Assembly: GCA_035236585.1 (NCBI GenBank)
Contig: CP141128.1
Span: forward strand, 24,767,618-24,831,617
Source of the DNA: Warburgia ugandensis
Taxonomy: Eukaryota; Streptophyta; Magnoliopsida; Canellales; Canellaceae
Direction of reading: 5' to 3'
Length of the DNA: 64,000 nt
Part shown: positions 37,881-51,199 of the stretch, piece by piece
How the letters are laid out: each line of letters begins with the position of its first letter
Position numbering within the stretch: position 1 is the stretch's first letter
The notes under the pieces: model-generated
The model's database searches: none
What the model saw: only the letters and a program-made list of their open reading frames with translations
What the model was told of the DNA's origin: nothing
Program-made: the position numbers and the translations under genes

Positions 37881-40259
37881 AGCTTTAAATTGAAGATATT
37901 ATGCGATTAAAAGGTATACTACTTAAATACTCGTAACCTGATCATGGAATGGTAAAATTTTAAGGTTGTTACCTCGGTGAGCCTCGCCAATATCAAAATT
38001 GACCCATGAGGTTTTCGGGTTATTTTTTCACTTGTAATTAATGAAATAGCCTGACATTGATGTCCCATAACTCCTTCATACAAACTCTATTTTCTATGTT
38101 ATTTGGCTGGGTGGATTCCATTTTCTGAGTACTAATGGTTTCAGCTTTAATTTGAAATTATTATGCTGCCAAAAGATATACTTCTTAAATACTCGTACCT
38201 TGATCATGGAATATTAAAATTTTATGGTTGTTACACCGATGAGCCTCTTCAATATCAAAATTGACTTGTGAGGTTTCTGGTTTTTTTTTTGTCACTTTTA
38301 ATTAATGAAATAGCCTGACTTTGAAGTCCTATAACTCCTTGATACGAACTCTATTTTCTGCGTTCCTAGGCTGGTTGGATTCCTTTTTATGAGTACTATC
38401 TAATGGTTTCTGCTTTAAATTGAAGTTATTATGCTATTAAAAGGTATACTTCTTAAATACTCCTAACCTGATCATGGAATAGTAAAATTTTAAGGTTGTT
38501 ACACCAGTGAGCCTCGCCAATATCAAAATTGACCCATCAGGTTTCCAGGTTATTTTTTCACTTTTAATTAATGAATAGCCTGACTTTGTTGTCCCATAAG
38601 TCCTTCATACGAACTCTATTTTCTGCATTCCTTGGCTGGTTCGATTCCATTTTCTGTGTACTATCTAATGGTTTCAGCGTTAGATTGAAATTATTATGCT
38701 ATTAAAAGACATACTTCTAAAATACTTGTAACTTGATCATGGAACCTCAAACTTTTATGGTTGTTACACCAATGAGCCTCCCCAATATCATAATTGATTT
38801 ACGAGGTTTCTAGGTGTTTTTTTTTTCACTTTTAATTAATGAAATAGCCTGACTTTGAAGTCCCATAACTCCTTCATCCGAACTCTATTTTCTGTGTTCC
38901 TAGGTTGGTTGGTTTACATTTTTTATGTACTACCTGAGGGTTTCATCTTTAAATTGAAGTTATTATCCTATTAAAAGAGATACTTCTTAAATACATGTAA
39001 CCTGATCATGGAATAGTAAAATTTTAAGGTTGTTAGACCGGTGAGCCTATCCAAAATCAAAATTGATCAATGAGGTTTCTATGTTTTTTTTTTCACTTCT
39101 AATTAATGAAATATCCCTGACTTTGATATCCCACAAGTCCTTCATACGGACTCAATTTTCAGCATTCCATAGCACGTTGCTGTCCATTTTCTGAGTATTA
39201 TCTAATGGTTGCAGTTTTAATTCCAAATTATTACGCAATTAAAATATATACTACTTGAAAGCTCATGACCTAATCATGGATTAGTAAAATATTGAGGTTG
39301 TTACACCAGCGAGCACTGCCATTACCGAAATGGCTCCTCGAGGTTTCTAGTTTTTTTTCACTTTTAATTAATGAAATAGCTTGATTTTTGAAGTCCCATA
39401 ACTCCTTGATACGAACTCTATTTTCGGCTTTCCTTGACTGGTTGGATTCCATTTTCTGAGTACCATCTAATGGTTTCAGCTTTAGTTTGATATTATTATG
39501 ATATTAAAAGATATACTTCTAAAATACTTGTAACCTGATCATGGAATATTAAAATTTTATGCGTGTTACACCAATGAGCCTCCCCAATATCAAAATTGAC
39601 ATACGAGGTTTCTTGGTTTTTTTTTGCCTTTTAATTAATGAAAAAGCCTAACTTTGAAGCCCCATAACTACTTCATAGGAACATTATTTTCTACGTTCCT
39701 TGGCTAGTTGGATTCCATTTTTTGAGTGCTATCTAATGGTTTCAGCTTCAATTTGAAATTATTATGCTATTAAAAGCTATACTTCGTAAATACTGATAAC
39801 CTGATCATGGAATAGTAAAATTTTAAGGTTGTTACACCGGTGAACCTCGCCAATATCAAAATTGACCCATGGGGTTTCCTGGTTTTTTTCTTCACTTTTA
39901 ATTAATGAAATAGCCTGACCTTGAAGTCCCAAAACTCCTTCATACGAACTCTATTTTCTGCGTTCCTTAGCTGGTTGCATTCCAATTTCTGAGTATTATC
40001 TAATGGTTTTAGCATCAATTTTAAATTATTATGCTATTAAAAGATATACCTCTTAAATACTCCTAACCTGATTATGGAATAGTACAATTTTAAGGTTGCT
40101 ACACCAATGAGCCTCTCCAATATCAAAATTGAATTATGAGGTTTCTGGTTTTTTTTTTCACTTTTCATTAATGAAATAACCTTACTTTGAAGTCCCATAA
40201 CTCCTTCATACGAACTCTATTTTCTACGTTCCTTGGCTGGTTGGATTCCATTTTCTGAG

Positions 40260-41060
40260 TACTATCTAATGGTTTCAGCATTAATTTGAAATTATTATGC
40301 TATTAAAAGGCATACTTCTAAAATACTCGTAACCTGATCATGGAACATCAAAATTTTATGGTAGTTACACCGATTAGCCTCCCCAATATCAAAATTGACT
40401 TGCGAGGTTTCTGGTTTTTTTCTTTCACTTTTAATTAATGAGATAGCCTAACTTTGAAGTCCCATAACTCCTTGATACGAACTCTATTTTCTGCGTTCCT
40501 AGGCTGGTTGGATTCCATTTTCTAATGGATTTAGCTTTGAATTGAAGTTATTATGCTATTAAAAGGTATACTTCTTAAATACACGTAACCTGATCATGGA
40601 ATAGTAAAATTTTAAGGTTGTTACACTGGTGAGCCTTGCCAATATCAAAATTGACCCATGAGGATTTCGGGTTATTTTTTCATTTTTAATTAATGAAATA
40701 GACTCACTTTGATGTCCCAGAACTCCTTCATACGAGCTCTATTTTCTGTGTTCCTTGGCTGGTTCGATTCCATTTTCTGAGTACTAACGGTTTCAGCTTT
40801 AATCTGAAATTATTATTCTATTAAAAGATATACTTCTTAAATACCCGTAACCTGACCATGGAATATTAAAATTTTAAGGTTGTTGCACCGATGAGCCTCT
40901 CCAATATCAAAATTGACATACGAGGTTTCTGGGTTTTATTTTCACTTTAAATTGTTCAAATAGCCTGACTTCGACGTCGCATAACTCCTTCATACGAACT
41001 CTATTTTCTGCGTTCCTAGGATGGTTGGATTCCATTTTCTAAGTACTATCTAATGGTTTT
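40260..41060. repeat. Three-monomer segment duplicated from/to 37080-37880, right copy
   Basis: Partner of 37080-37880, with the same 11-bp deletion monomer. Similarity stops at about 41057, where the hexameric repeat begins, so this segment joins two differently organised zones. Confidence 0.8.
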
Positions 41061-44000
41061 AGCTTTAGTTTGAAATTATTATGCTATTAAAAGATATACT
41101 CCTTAAACACTCGTAACCTGATCATGGAAGATTAAAATTTTAAGGTTGTTACACCAGTCAGCCTCGCTAATATCAAAATTGACCCATGAGGTTTCTGGGT
41201 TTTTTTTTGAACTTTTAATTAATGAAATAGCCTGACTTTGAAGTCCCATAACTCCATGATACGAACTCTATTTTCGGTGTTCCTTGACTACTTGGATTCC
41301 ATTTTCTATGTACCATCTAATGGTTTCAGCTTTAGTTTCAAATTATTGTGCAATTAAAAGATATACTACTTAAATACTTGTAACCGGATCATGCAATATT
41401 AAAATTTTAAGGTTGTTACACTGGTAAGCCCCCCCAATATCAAAATTGACCCACGAGGTTTCTGGGATTTCTTTTTCACTTTTAATTAATGAAATAGCCA
41501 GACTTTGAAGTCCCATAACTCCTTGGAACGAACTCTATTTTCAGCACTCCATGGCTGGTTGAAATCCATTTTCTGCGTGCTATCTAATGGTTTCAGCTTT
41601 AGTTTGAAATTACTATGATATTAAAAGACATACTTCTAAAATACTCATAACCTGATCATGGAATATTAAAATTTTATGGTTGTAACACCGATGAGCCTCT
41701 CCAATGTCAAAATTGACCTACGAGGTTTCTAAGTGTTTTTTTTCACTTTTAATTAATGAAATAACCTGACTTTGATGTCCGACAACTCCTTCATACGGAC
41801 TCAATTTTCAGCATTCCATAGCTCGTTGCAGTCCATTTTCTGAGTATTATCTAATGGTTGGAGTTTTATTTCCAAATTATTGTGCAATTAAAATATATAC
41901 TTCTTGAAAGCCCATGACCTAACCGGGGAATAGTAAAATATTCAGGTTGTTACGCTAGCGAGCCCTGCCATTATCGAAATGGCTCCTTGAGGTTTCTAGT
42001 TTTTTTTCACTTTTAATTAATGAAAGAGCCCTGACATTGCAGTCCCATAACTCCTTCACACGAACTCTATTTTCAGCGTTCCTTGACTGGTTGGATTCCA
42101 TTTTCTCAGTACCATCTAATGGTTTCAGCTTCAGTTTCAAATTATTGTGCAATTAAAAGATATACTTCTTAAATACCCGTAAGCTGATCATGCAATATTA
42201 AAATTTTAAGGTTGTTACACCGGTGAGCCTCGCCAATATCAAAATTGACCCATGAGGTTTCCAGGTTTTTTTTTCACATTTAATTAATGAAATAGCTTGA
42301 CTTTGAAGTCCATAACTCCTTGAAACAAACTCTATTTGTGGAGTTCCTTGGTTTGTTGAATTCCATTTTCTGAGTACTATCTAATGGTTTCAGCTTCAGT
42401 TTGAAATTTTTATGCGATTAAAAGATATACTTCTAAAATACTCATAACCTGATCATGGAATATTAAAATTTTATGGCTGTTCCACCGATGAGCCTCCCCA
42501 ATATCAAAATTGACCTACAAGGTTTCTGGGTTTTTTTTTCGCTTTTAATTAATGAAATAGCCTAACTTTGAAGCCCCATAACTCCTTCATACGAACTCTA
42601 TTTTCTGCGTTCCTTGGCTGGTTGGATTCCATTTTCTGAGTACTATCTAATGGTTTTAGGTTTAGTTTGAAATTATTATGCTATTAAAAGATATACTCCT
42701 TAAACACTCGTAACCTGATCATGGAAGATTAAAATTTTATGATTGTCACACCGGTCAGCCTCGCTAATATCAAAATTGACCCATGAGGTTTCTGGTTTTT
42801 TTTTTAACTTTTAATTAATGAAATAGCCTGACTTTGAAGTCCCATAACTGCTCGATACGAACTCTATTTTCGGTGTTCCTTGACTAGTTGGATTCCATTT
42901 TCTAAGTACCATCTAATGGTTTCAGCTTTAGTTTCAAATTGTTGTGAAATTAAAAGATGTACTACTTAAATACTTGTAACCGGATCATGCAGTATTAAAA
43001 TTTACGGTTGTTACACTGGTAAGCCTCCCCAATATCAAAATTGACCCACGAGGTTTCTGGGATTTATTTTTCACTTTTAATTAATGAAATAGCCAGACTT
43101 TGAAGTCCCATAACTCCTTGGAACGAACTCTATTTTCAGCACTCCATGGCTGGTTGAAATCCATTTTCTGCGTGCTATCTAATGGTTTCAGCTTTAGTTT
43201 GAAATTATTATGATATTAAAAGACATACTTCTAAAATACTCATAACCTGATCATGGAATATTAAAATTTTATGGTTGTAACACCGATGAGCCTCTCCAAT
43301 GTCAAAATTGACCTACGAGGTTTCTAAGTGTTTTTTTTCACTTTTAATTAATGAAATAACCTGACTTTGATGTCCGACAACTCCTTCATACGGACTCAAT
43401 TTTCAGCATTCCATAGCTCGTTGCAGTCCATTTTCTGAGTATTATCTAATGGTTGGAGTTTTATTTCCAAATTATTGTGCAATTAATATATATACTTCTT
43501 GAAAGCCCATGACCTAACCGGGGAATAGTAAAATATTCAGGTTGTTACGCTAGCGAGCCCTGCCATTATCGAAATGGCTCCTTGAGGTTTCTAGTTTTTT
43601 TTCACTTTTAATTAATGAAAGAGCCCTGACATTGCAGTCCCATAACTCCTTCACACGAACTCTATTTTCAGCGTTCCTTGACTGGTTGGATTCCATTTTC
43701 TGAGTACCATCTAATCGTTTCAGCTTACGTTTCAAATTATTATGCTATTAAAAGATATACTTCTTAAATGCACGTAAACTGATCATGAAATATTAAAATT
43801 TTATGGTTGTTACCCCAGTGATCCTCGCCAATATCAAAATTGACCGATGAGGTTTCTAGGTTTTTCATTCGCTTTTAATTAATGAAATAGCTTGACTTTG
43901 AAGTCCCATAGCTCCTTGAAACAAACTCTATTTGTGGAGTTCCTTGGTTTGTTGAATTCCATTTTACGAGTACTATCTAATGGTTTTAGCTTTAGTTTGA

Positions 44001-44800
44001 AATTTTTATGGTATTAAAAGATATACTTCTAAAATACTCATAACCTGATCATGGAATATTAAAATTTTATGGCTGTTCCACCGATGGGCCTCCCCAATAT
44101 CAAAATTGACCCATGAGGTTTCTAGGTTTTTCATTCGCTTTTAATTAATGAAATAACTTTCTTTTGAAGTCCCACAACTCATTCATACGATCTCTATTTT
44201 TTGCGTTCCGTGGCTGGTTGGATTCCATTTTCTGAGTACTATCTAATGGTTTTAGGTTTAGTTTGAAATTATTATGCTATTAAAAGATATACTCCTTAAA
44301 CACTCGTAACCTGATCATGGAAGATTAAAATTTTATGATTGTCACACCGGTCAGCCTCGCTAATATCAAAATTGACCCATGAGGTTTCTGGTTTTTTTTT
44401 TAACTTTTAATTAATGAAATAGCCTGACTTTGAAGTCCCATAACTGCTCGATACGAACTCTATTTTCGGTGTTCCTTGACTAGTTGGATTCCATTTTCTA
44501 AGTACCATCTAATGGTTTCAGCTTTAGTTTCAAATTGTTGTGAAATTAAAAGATATACTACTTAAATACTTGTAACCGGATCATGCAGTATTAAAATTTA
44601 CGGTTGTTACACTAGTAAGCCTCCCCAATATCAAAATTGACCCACGAGGTTTCTAGGATTTCTTTTTCACTTTTAATTAATGAAATAGCTTGACTTTGAA
44701 GTCCCATAACTCCTTGAAACGAACTCTATTTTCAGCACTCCATGGCTGGTTGAAATCCATTTTCTGCATGCTATCTAATGGTTTCAGTTTTACTTTGAAA
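41055..44800. repeat. Six-monomer (~1,596 bp) higher-order repeat, two and a half copies
   Basis: Copies start near 41057, 42654 and 44250. Shared private variants: CACTCGTAACC with GGAAGATTAAAATTTTA; GTCCGACAACTCCTTC (41777 and 43372, offset 1595); CGGATCATGCA with GTATTAAAATTTACGG in copies 2 and 3; CAGCACTCCATGGCTGG near 41543, 43138 and 44734. Copies 1 and 2 include a B-type monomer (41.96 and 43.56 kb). Similarity of copy 3 fades after about 44.8 kb. Confidence 0.85.
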
Positions 44801-47800
44801 TTATTATGATATTAAAAGATATACTTCTAAAATACTCGTAACCTGATCATGGAATATTAAAATTTTATGGTTGTTACACCGATGAGCCTCCCCAATATCA
44901 AAATTGACCTACAAGGTTTCTGGGTTTTTTTTTCGCGTTTAAATGATGAAATAGCCCTGACTTTGCAGTCCCATAACTCCTTGACACGAACTCTATTTTC
45001 CGCATTCCTTGGCTGGTTGGATTCCATTTTCTGAGTACTATCTAATGGTTTCAGCTTTAGTTTGAAATTATTATGCTATTAAAACATATACTCCTTAAAG
45101 ACTCATAACTTGATCATGGAATATTAAAATTTTATGCTTGTTACACCGATGAGCCTCTCCAATATCAAAATTGACCTACGAGGTTTCTGGGTTTTCTTTT
45201 GCACTTTTAATTAATGAAATAACCTAACTTTGCTGTCCCACAACTCCTTCATACGGACTCAATTTTCAGCATTCCATAGCTCGTTGGAATCCATTTTCTG
45301 AGTATTATCTAATGGTTGGACTTTTAATTCCAAATTATAGTGCAATTAACATATATACTTCTTGAAAGCTCATGACCTGATCATGGAATAGTAAAATATT
45401 CAGGTTGTTACACTAGCGAGCCCTACCATTATCGAAATGGCTCCTTGAGGTTTCTAGTTTTGTTTCACTTTTAATTAATGAAATAGCCTTGACTTTGCAG
45501 TCCCATTACTCCTTCATACGAACACTATTTTCAGCGTTCCTTGACAGGTTGGATTCCATTTTCTAAGTACCATCTAATGGTTTCAACTTCAGTTTCAAAT
45601 TATTGTGCAATTAAAAGATATACTTCTTAAATACTTGTAAGCTGATCATGCAATATTAAAATTTTAAGGTTGTTACACCAGTGAGCCTCCCCAATATCAA
45701 AATTGACCCATGAGTTTTCCAGGTTTTTTTTTTCACTTTTAATTAATGAAATAGCCCTGCCTTTGCAGTCCCATAACTCCTTCATACGAACTCTATCTTC
45801 GGCGTTCCTTGACTGGTTGGATTCCATTTTCTAAGTACCATCTAATGGTTCTAGCTTCAGTTTCAAATTATTGTGCAAATAAAAGATATACTTCTTAAAT
45901 ACTCGTAACCTAATCATGCAATATTAAAATTTTAAGGTTGTTACACCGGTGAGCCTCCCCAATATCAAAATTGACCCATGAGGTTTCCAGGTTTTTTTTT
46001 CACATTTAATTAATGAAATAGCCTGACTTTGAAGTCCCATAACTACTTCATACGAACTCTATTTTCTGTGTCCCTTGGCTGGTTAGATTCTATTTTCTGA
46101 GTACTAATGGTTTCACCTTTAATCTGAAATTATTATGCTATTAAAAGATATACTTCTTAAATACTCATAACCTGATCATGGAATAGTAAAATTTTAAGGT
46201 TGTTACAATGGTGGGCCTCATCAATGTCAAAATTGACCCACGAGGTTTCTGTTTTTTTTTTCTCACTTTTAATTATTGAAATGGCATGAGTTTGAAGTCC
46301 CATAACTCCTTGAAACGAACTCTCTTTGTGGAGTTCCTTGGTTGGTTGAATTCCACTTTCTAAGCATTATCTAATGGTTTCAGCTTTAGTTTGAAATTTT
46401 TATGCTATTAAAAGATATACTTCTTAAATACTCGTCACCTGATCATGCAATAGTAAAATTTTAAGGTTGTTACACCGGTGAGCCTCCCCAATATCAAAAT
46501 TGACCCATGAGTTTTCCAGGTTTTTTTTTTCACTTTTAATTAATGAAATAGCCCTACCTTTGCCGTCCCATAACTCCTTCATACAAACTCTATGATCGGC
46601 GTTCCTTGACTGGTTGGATTCCATTTTCTGAGTTCCATCTAATCGTTTCAGCTTCAACTTCAAATTATTATGCAATTAAAAGATATAATTCTTAAATACC
46701 TGTAACCTGATCATGCAATATTAAAATTTAAAGGTTGTTACACTGGTGAGCCTCCCCAATATCAAAATTGACCCACGAGGTTTCTGGGTTTTTTTTTTTC
46801 ACTTTTAATTAATGAAATAGCCTGACTTTGAAGTCCCATAACTCCTTCATACAGACTCAATTTTCAGCATTCCATAGCTCGTTGGTGTCCATTTTCTGAG
46901 TATTATCTAATGGTTGGACTTTTAATTCCAAATTATGGTGCAATTAAAATATATACTTCTTGAAAGCTCCTAACCTGATAATGGAATAGTAAAATATTCA
47001 GGTTGTTACGCTAGCAAGCCCTGCCATTATCGAAATGGCTCCTTGAGGTTTCTAGTTTTTTTTTCACTTTTAATTAATGAAATAGCCCTGACTTTGCAGT
47101 CCCATAACTCCTTCATACGAACTCTATTTTCAGCGTTCCTTGGCTGGTTGGATTCCATTTTCTAAGTACCATCTAATGGTTTCAGCTTCAGTTTCAAATT
47201 ATTGTGCAATTAAAAGATATACTTCTTAAATACTCGTAAGTTGATCATGCAATATTAAAATTTTAAGGTTGTTACACCGGTGAGCCTCCCCAATATCAAA
47301 ATTGACCCATGAGTTTTCCAGGGTTTTTTTTTTCACTTTTAATTAATGAAATAGCCATGCCTTTGTAGTCCCATAACTCCTTCATATGAACTCTATGTTC
47401 GGCGTTCCTTGACTGGTTGGATTCCATTTTCTGAGTACCATCTAATCGTTTCAGCTTCAATTTTAAATTATTATGCAATTAAAAGATATAATTCTTAAAT
47501 GCTTGTAACCTGATCATGCAATATTAAAATTTAAAGGTTGCTACACCGGTGAGCCTCCCCAATATCAAAATTGACCCACGAAGTTTCTACGTTTTTTTTT
47601 TCTCTTTTAATTAATGAGATAGCCTGACTTTGAAGTCCCATAACTCCTTGAAATGAACTCTTTTTTCGGCGTTCCTTGGCTGGTTGAATTCCATTTTCTA
47701 GGTACTATCTAATGGCTTCAGCTTCAATTTGAAATTATTATGCTATTAAAAGATATACTTCTAAAATACTCATAACCTGATCATGGAATATTAAAATTTT

Positions 47801-50800
47801 ATGGTTGTTACACCGCTGAGCCTCCCCAATATCAAAATTGACCTACGAGGTTTCTGAATAACTTTTTTCACTTTCAATTAATGAAGTAGCCTGACTTTGA
47901 AGTCCCATAACTCCTTCATACAAACCCTATTTTCTGCATTCCTTAGTTGGTTTGATTCCACTTTCTAAGTACTATCTAACGGTTTTAGCTTAAATTTGAA
48001 ATTATTATGCTATTAAAAGATATACTTCTTAAATTCTCGTAACCCGATGATGGAATAGAAAATTTTGAAGTGTGTTACACTGGTGAGCCTCGCCAATATC
48101 AAAATTGACCCATGAGGTTTTTCTGTTATTTTTTCACTCTTAATTAATGAAATAGCGTGACTTTGATGTCCCAGAACACCTTCATACGAACTCTATTTCC
48201 TGCGTTCCTTGGCTGGTTGAATTCCATTTTCAGAGTACTATCTAATGGTTTCAGCCTTAGTTTGAAATTATTATGCCATTAAAAGATATACTTCTAAAAT
48301 ACTCATAACTTGATCATGGAATATTAAAATTTTATGGTTGTTGCACCGTTGAGCCTCCCCAATATCAAAATTGACCTACAAGGTTTCTGGATTTTTTTTT
48401 TCACTTTTAATTAATGAAATAACCTAAATTTGAAGTCCCATAACTCCTTCATACGAACTCCATTTTCTATGTACCTTGGCTGGTGGGATTCCATTTTCTG
48501 AGTACTATCTAATGGTTCTAGGTTTAATTTGAAATTATTATGCTATTAAAAGATATACTTCTTAAATACTCGTAACCTGATCATCGAATATTAAAATTTC
48601 ATGGTTGTTACACCGATGAGCATCCCCAATATCAAAATTGAACTGCGTGGTTTCTGGGTTTTTTTTTCACTTTTAATTAATGAAATAACCTAACTTTGAA
48701 GCCCCATAACTGCTTCATATGAACTCTATTTTCTGCGTTCCTTGGCAGGTTGGATTTCATTTTTCGAGTACTATCTAATGGTTTTAACTTTAATGTGAAC
48801 TTATTATTTAATTAAAAGATATACTTCCTAAATACTCCTAACCTGTTCATGGAATAGTAAAATTTTAAGGTTGTTACACCGATGAGCCTCCCCAATATCG
48901 AAATTGAGCCGCGATGTTTCTGAATTTTTTTATCACTTTTAATTAATGAAATAGCCTGACTTTGAAGTCCTATAACTCCTTGATACGAACACTATTTTTG
49001 GCCTTCCTTAACTGGTTGGATTCCATTTTCTGAGTACCATCTAATTGTTTCAGCTTCAGTTTCAAATTATTGTGCAATTAAAAGATATACTTCTTAAATA
49101 CTCATAACCAGATCATGGAATACTAAAATTTTAAGGTTGTTACACCGGTGAGACATGCCAATAACAAAATTGAGCCATGAGGTTTCCGAGTTATTTTTTC
49201 AGTTTTAATTAATGAAATTGCCTGATTTTGAGGTCCCATAACTCCTTCATACGAACTCTATTTTAGGCGTTCCTTGACTGGCTGGATTCCATTTTCTGAG
49301 TACCATCTAATGGTTTCAGCTTCAGTTTCAAATTATTGTGCAATTAAATGATATACTTCTTAAATACTCATAACCAGATCATGGAATAGTAAAATTTTAA
49401 GGTTGTTACACCAGTGAGACTTGCCAATAACAAAATTGACCAATGAGGTTTCCGGGTTATTTTTTCACTTTTAATGAATGAAATTGCCTGATTTTGAAGT
49501 CCCATAACTCCTTCATACGAACTCTATTTTCGGCATTCCTTGACTGGTTGGATTCCATTTTCTGAATACCATCTAATGGTTTCAGCTTCAGTTTCAAATT
49601 ATTGTGCAATTAAATGATATACTTCTTAAATACTCGTAACCTGATCATGGAATAGTACAATTTTAAGGTTCTTACACCGATGAGCCACCCCAATATCTAA
49701 ATTGAACTGCAAAGTTTCTTCGTTTTTTTATCTCTTTTAATTAATGAAATAGCCTAACTTTGAAGTCCCATAACTCCTTGAAACGAACTCTATTTTCGGC
49801 GTTCCTTGGCTGGTTGAATTCCATTTTCAGAGTACTATCTAATGGTTTCAGCTTTAGTCTGAAATTATTATGCTATTAAAAGATATACTTCTTTAAATAC
49901 ACGTAACCTGATCATCGAATATTAAAATTTCATGGTTGTTACACCGATGAGCTTCCCCAATATCAAAATTGAACTGCGTGGTTTCTGGGTTTTTTTTTCA
50001 CTTTTAATTAATGAAATAACCTAACTTTGAAGCCCCATAACTCCTTCATATGAACTCTATTTTCTGCGTTCCTTGGCTGGTTGGATTCCATTTTCTGAGT
50101 ACTATCTAATGGTTTCAGCTTTAGTTTGAAATTATTATGCTATTAAAAGATATACTTCTTTAAATACACGTAACCTGATCATGGAATATTAAAATTTCAT
50201 GGTTGTTACACCGATGAGCCTCCCCAATATCAAAATTGAACTGCGCAGTTTCTGGGTTTTTTTTTCACTTTTAATTAATGAAATAACCTAACTTTGAAGC
50301 CCCATAACTCCTTCATATGAACTCTATTTTCTGCGTTCCTTGGCTGGTTGGATTCCATTTTCTGAGTACTATCTAATGGTTTCAGCTTTAGTTTGAAATT
50401 ATTATGCTATTAAAAGATATACTTCTTAAATACTCCTAACCTGTTCATGGAATAGTAAAATTTTAAGGTTGTTACACCGATGAGCCTCCCCAATATCGAA
50501 ATTGAGCCGCGATGTTTCTGAATTTTTTTATCACTTTTAATTAATGAAATAGCCTGACTTTGAAGTCCTATAACTCCTTGATACGAACACTATTTTCGGC
50601 CTTCCTTAACTGGTTGGATTCCATTTTCTGAGTACCATCTAATTGTTTCAGCTTCAGTTTCAAATTATTGTGCAATTAAAAGATATACTTCTTAAATACT
50701 CATAACCAGATCATGGAATAGTAAAATTTTAAGGTTGTTACACCGGTGAGACATGCCAATAACAAAATTGACCCATGAGGTTTCCGGGTTATTTTTTCAG

Positions 50801-51199
50801 TTTTAATTAATGAAATTGCCTGATTTTGAAGTCCCATAACTCCTTCATACGAACTCTATTTTTGGTGTTCCTTGACTGGTTGGATTACATTTTCTGAGTA
50901 CCATCTAATGGTTTCAGCTTCAGTTTCAAATTATTGTGCAATTAAAAGATATACTTCTTAAATACTCATAACCAGATCATGGAATAGTAAAATTTTAAGG
51001 TTGTTACGCCGGTGAGACATGCCAATAACAAATTTGACCCATGAGGTTTCCGGTTTATTTTTTCACTTTTAATTAAAGAAATTGCCTGATTTTGAAGTCC
51101 CATAACTCCTTCATACGAACACTATTTTCGGCGTTCCTTGACTGGTTGGATTCCATTTTCTGAGTACCATCTAATGGTTTCAGCTTCAGTTTCAAATTA

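Larger units (their letters stand above)
14688..38830. repeat. Satellite block 3, dimeric zone (X/Y dimer, ~532 bp)
   Basis: About 90 head-to-tail monomers that largely alternate between two types. X monomers carry TTCCTAGGCTGG, AAATTGAAGTTATTATGC, AAAAGGTATACTTCTTAAAT and GACCCATGAGG. Y monomers carry TTCCTTGGCTGG or TTGGGTGG, GCGTTAGTTTGAAATTATT, AGACATACTTCTAAAATAC, GGAACATCAAAATTTTATGG and GACTTACGAGG. The GACTTACGAGG-type landmark falls at 15418, 15945, 16478 and 17011, a spacing of 527-533 bp. A third type with GTGCTAACGG and CTATCAAAAGATATATTTC is interspersed (near 19.0, 20.6, 26.4, 29.4 and 32.0 kb). Repeated 60-codon minus-strand open stretches (19302, 19837, 21688, 23555, 24089, 28615, 33157, 35262, 35796) sit at near-multiples of the dimer length and are by-products of the repeat. 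Confidence 0.9.
38831..48800. repeat. Satellite block 3, mixed zone with B-type monomers at ~1.6-kb spacing
   Basis: About 37 head-to-tail monomers. The X/Y alternation fades and block-2-like types return (TTCAGTTTCAAATTATTGTGC, TTGAAACGAACTC, GACCTACGAGG). B-type monomers sit at about 39.31, 41.96, 43.56, 45.42 and 47.01 kb; the last four are 6, 7 and 6 monomers apart. Minus-strand open stretches at 41955, 43550, 45627, 46424 and 47296 are the same repeat-derived frame. No gene or other element is visible. Confidence 0.9.

Noticed and set aside
14688..38830. Regularly spaced repeats suggesting a CRISPR array
   Set aside because: The whole 266-bp unit is repeated with no unique spacers, and the context is eukaryotic satellite DNA.
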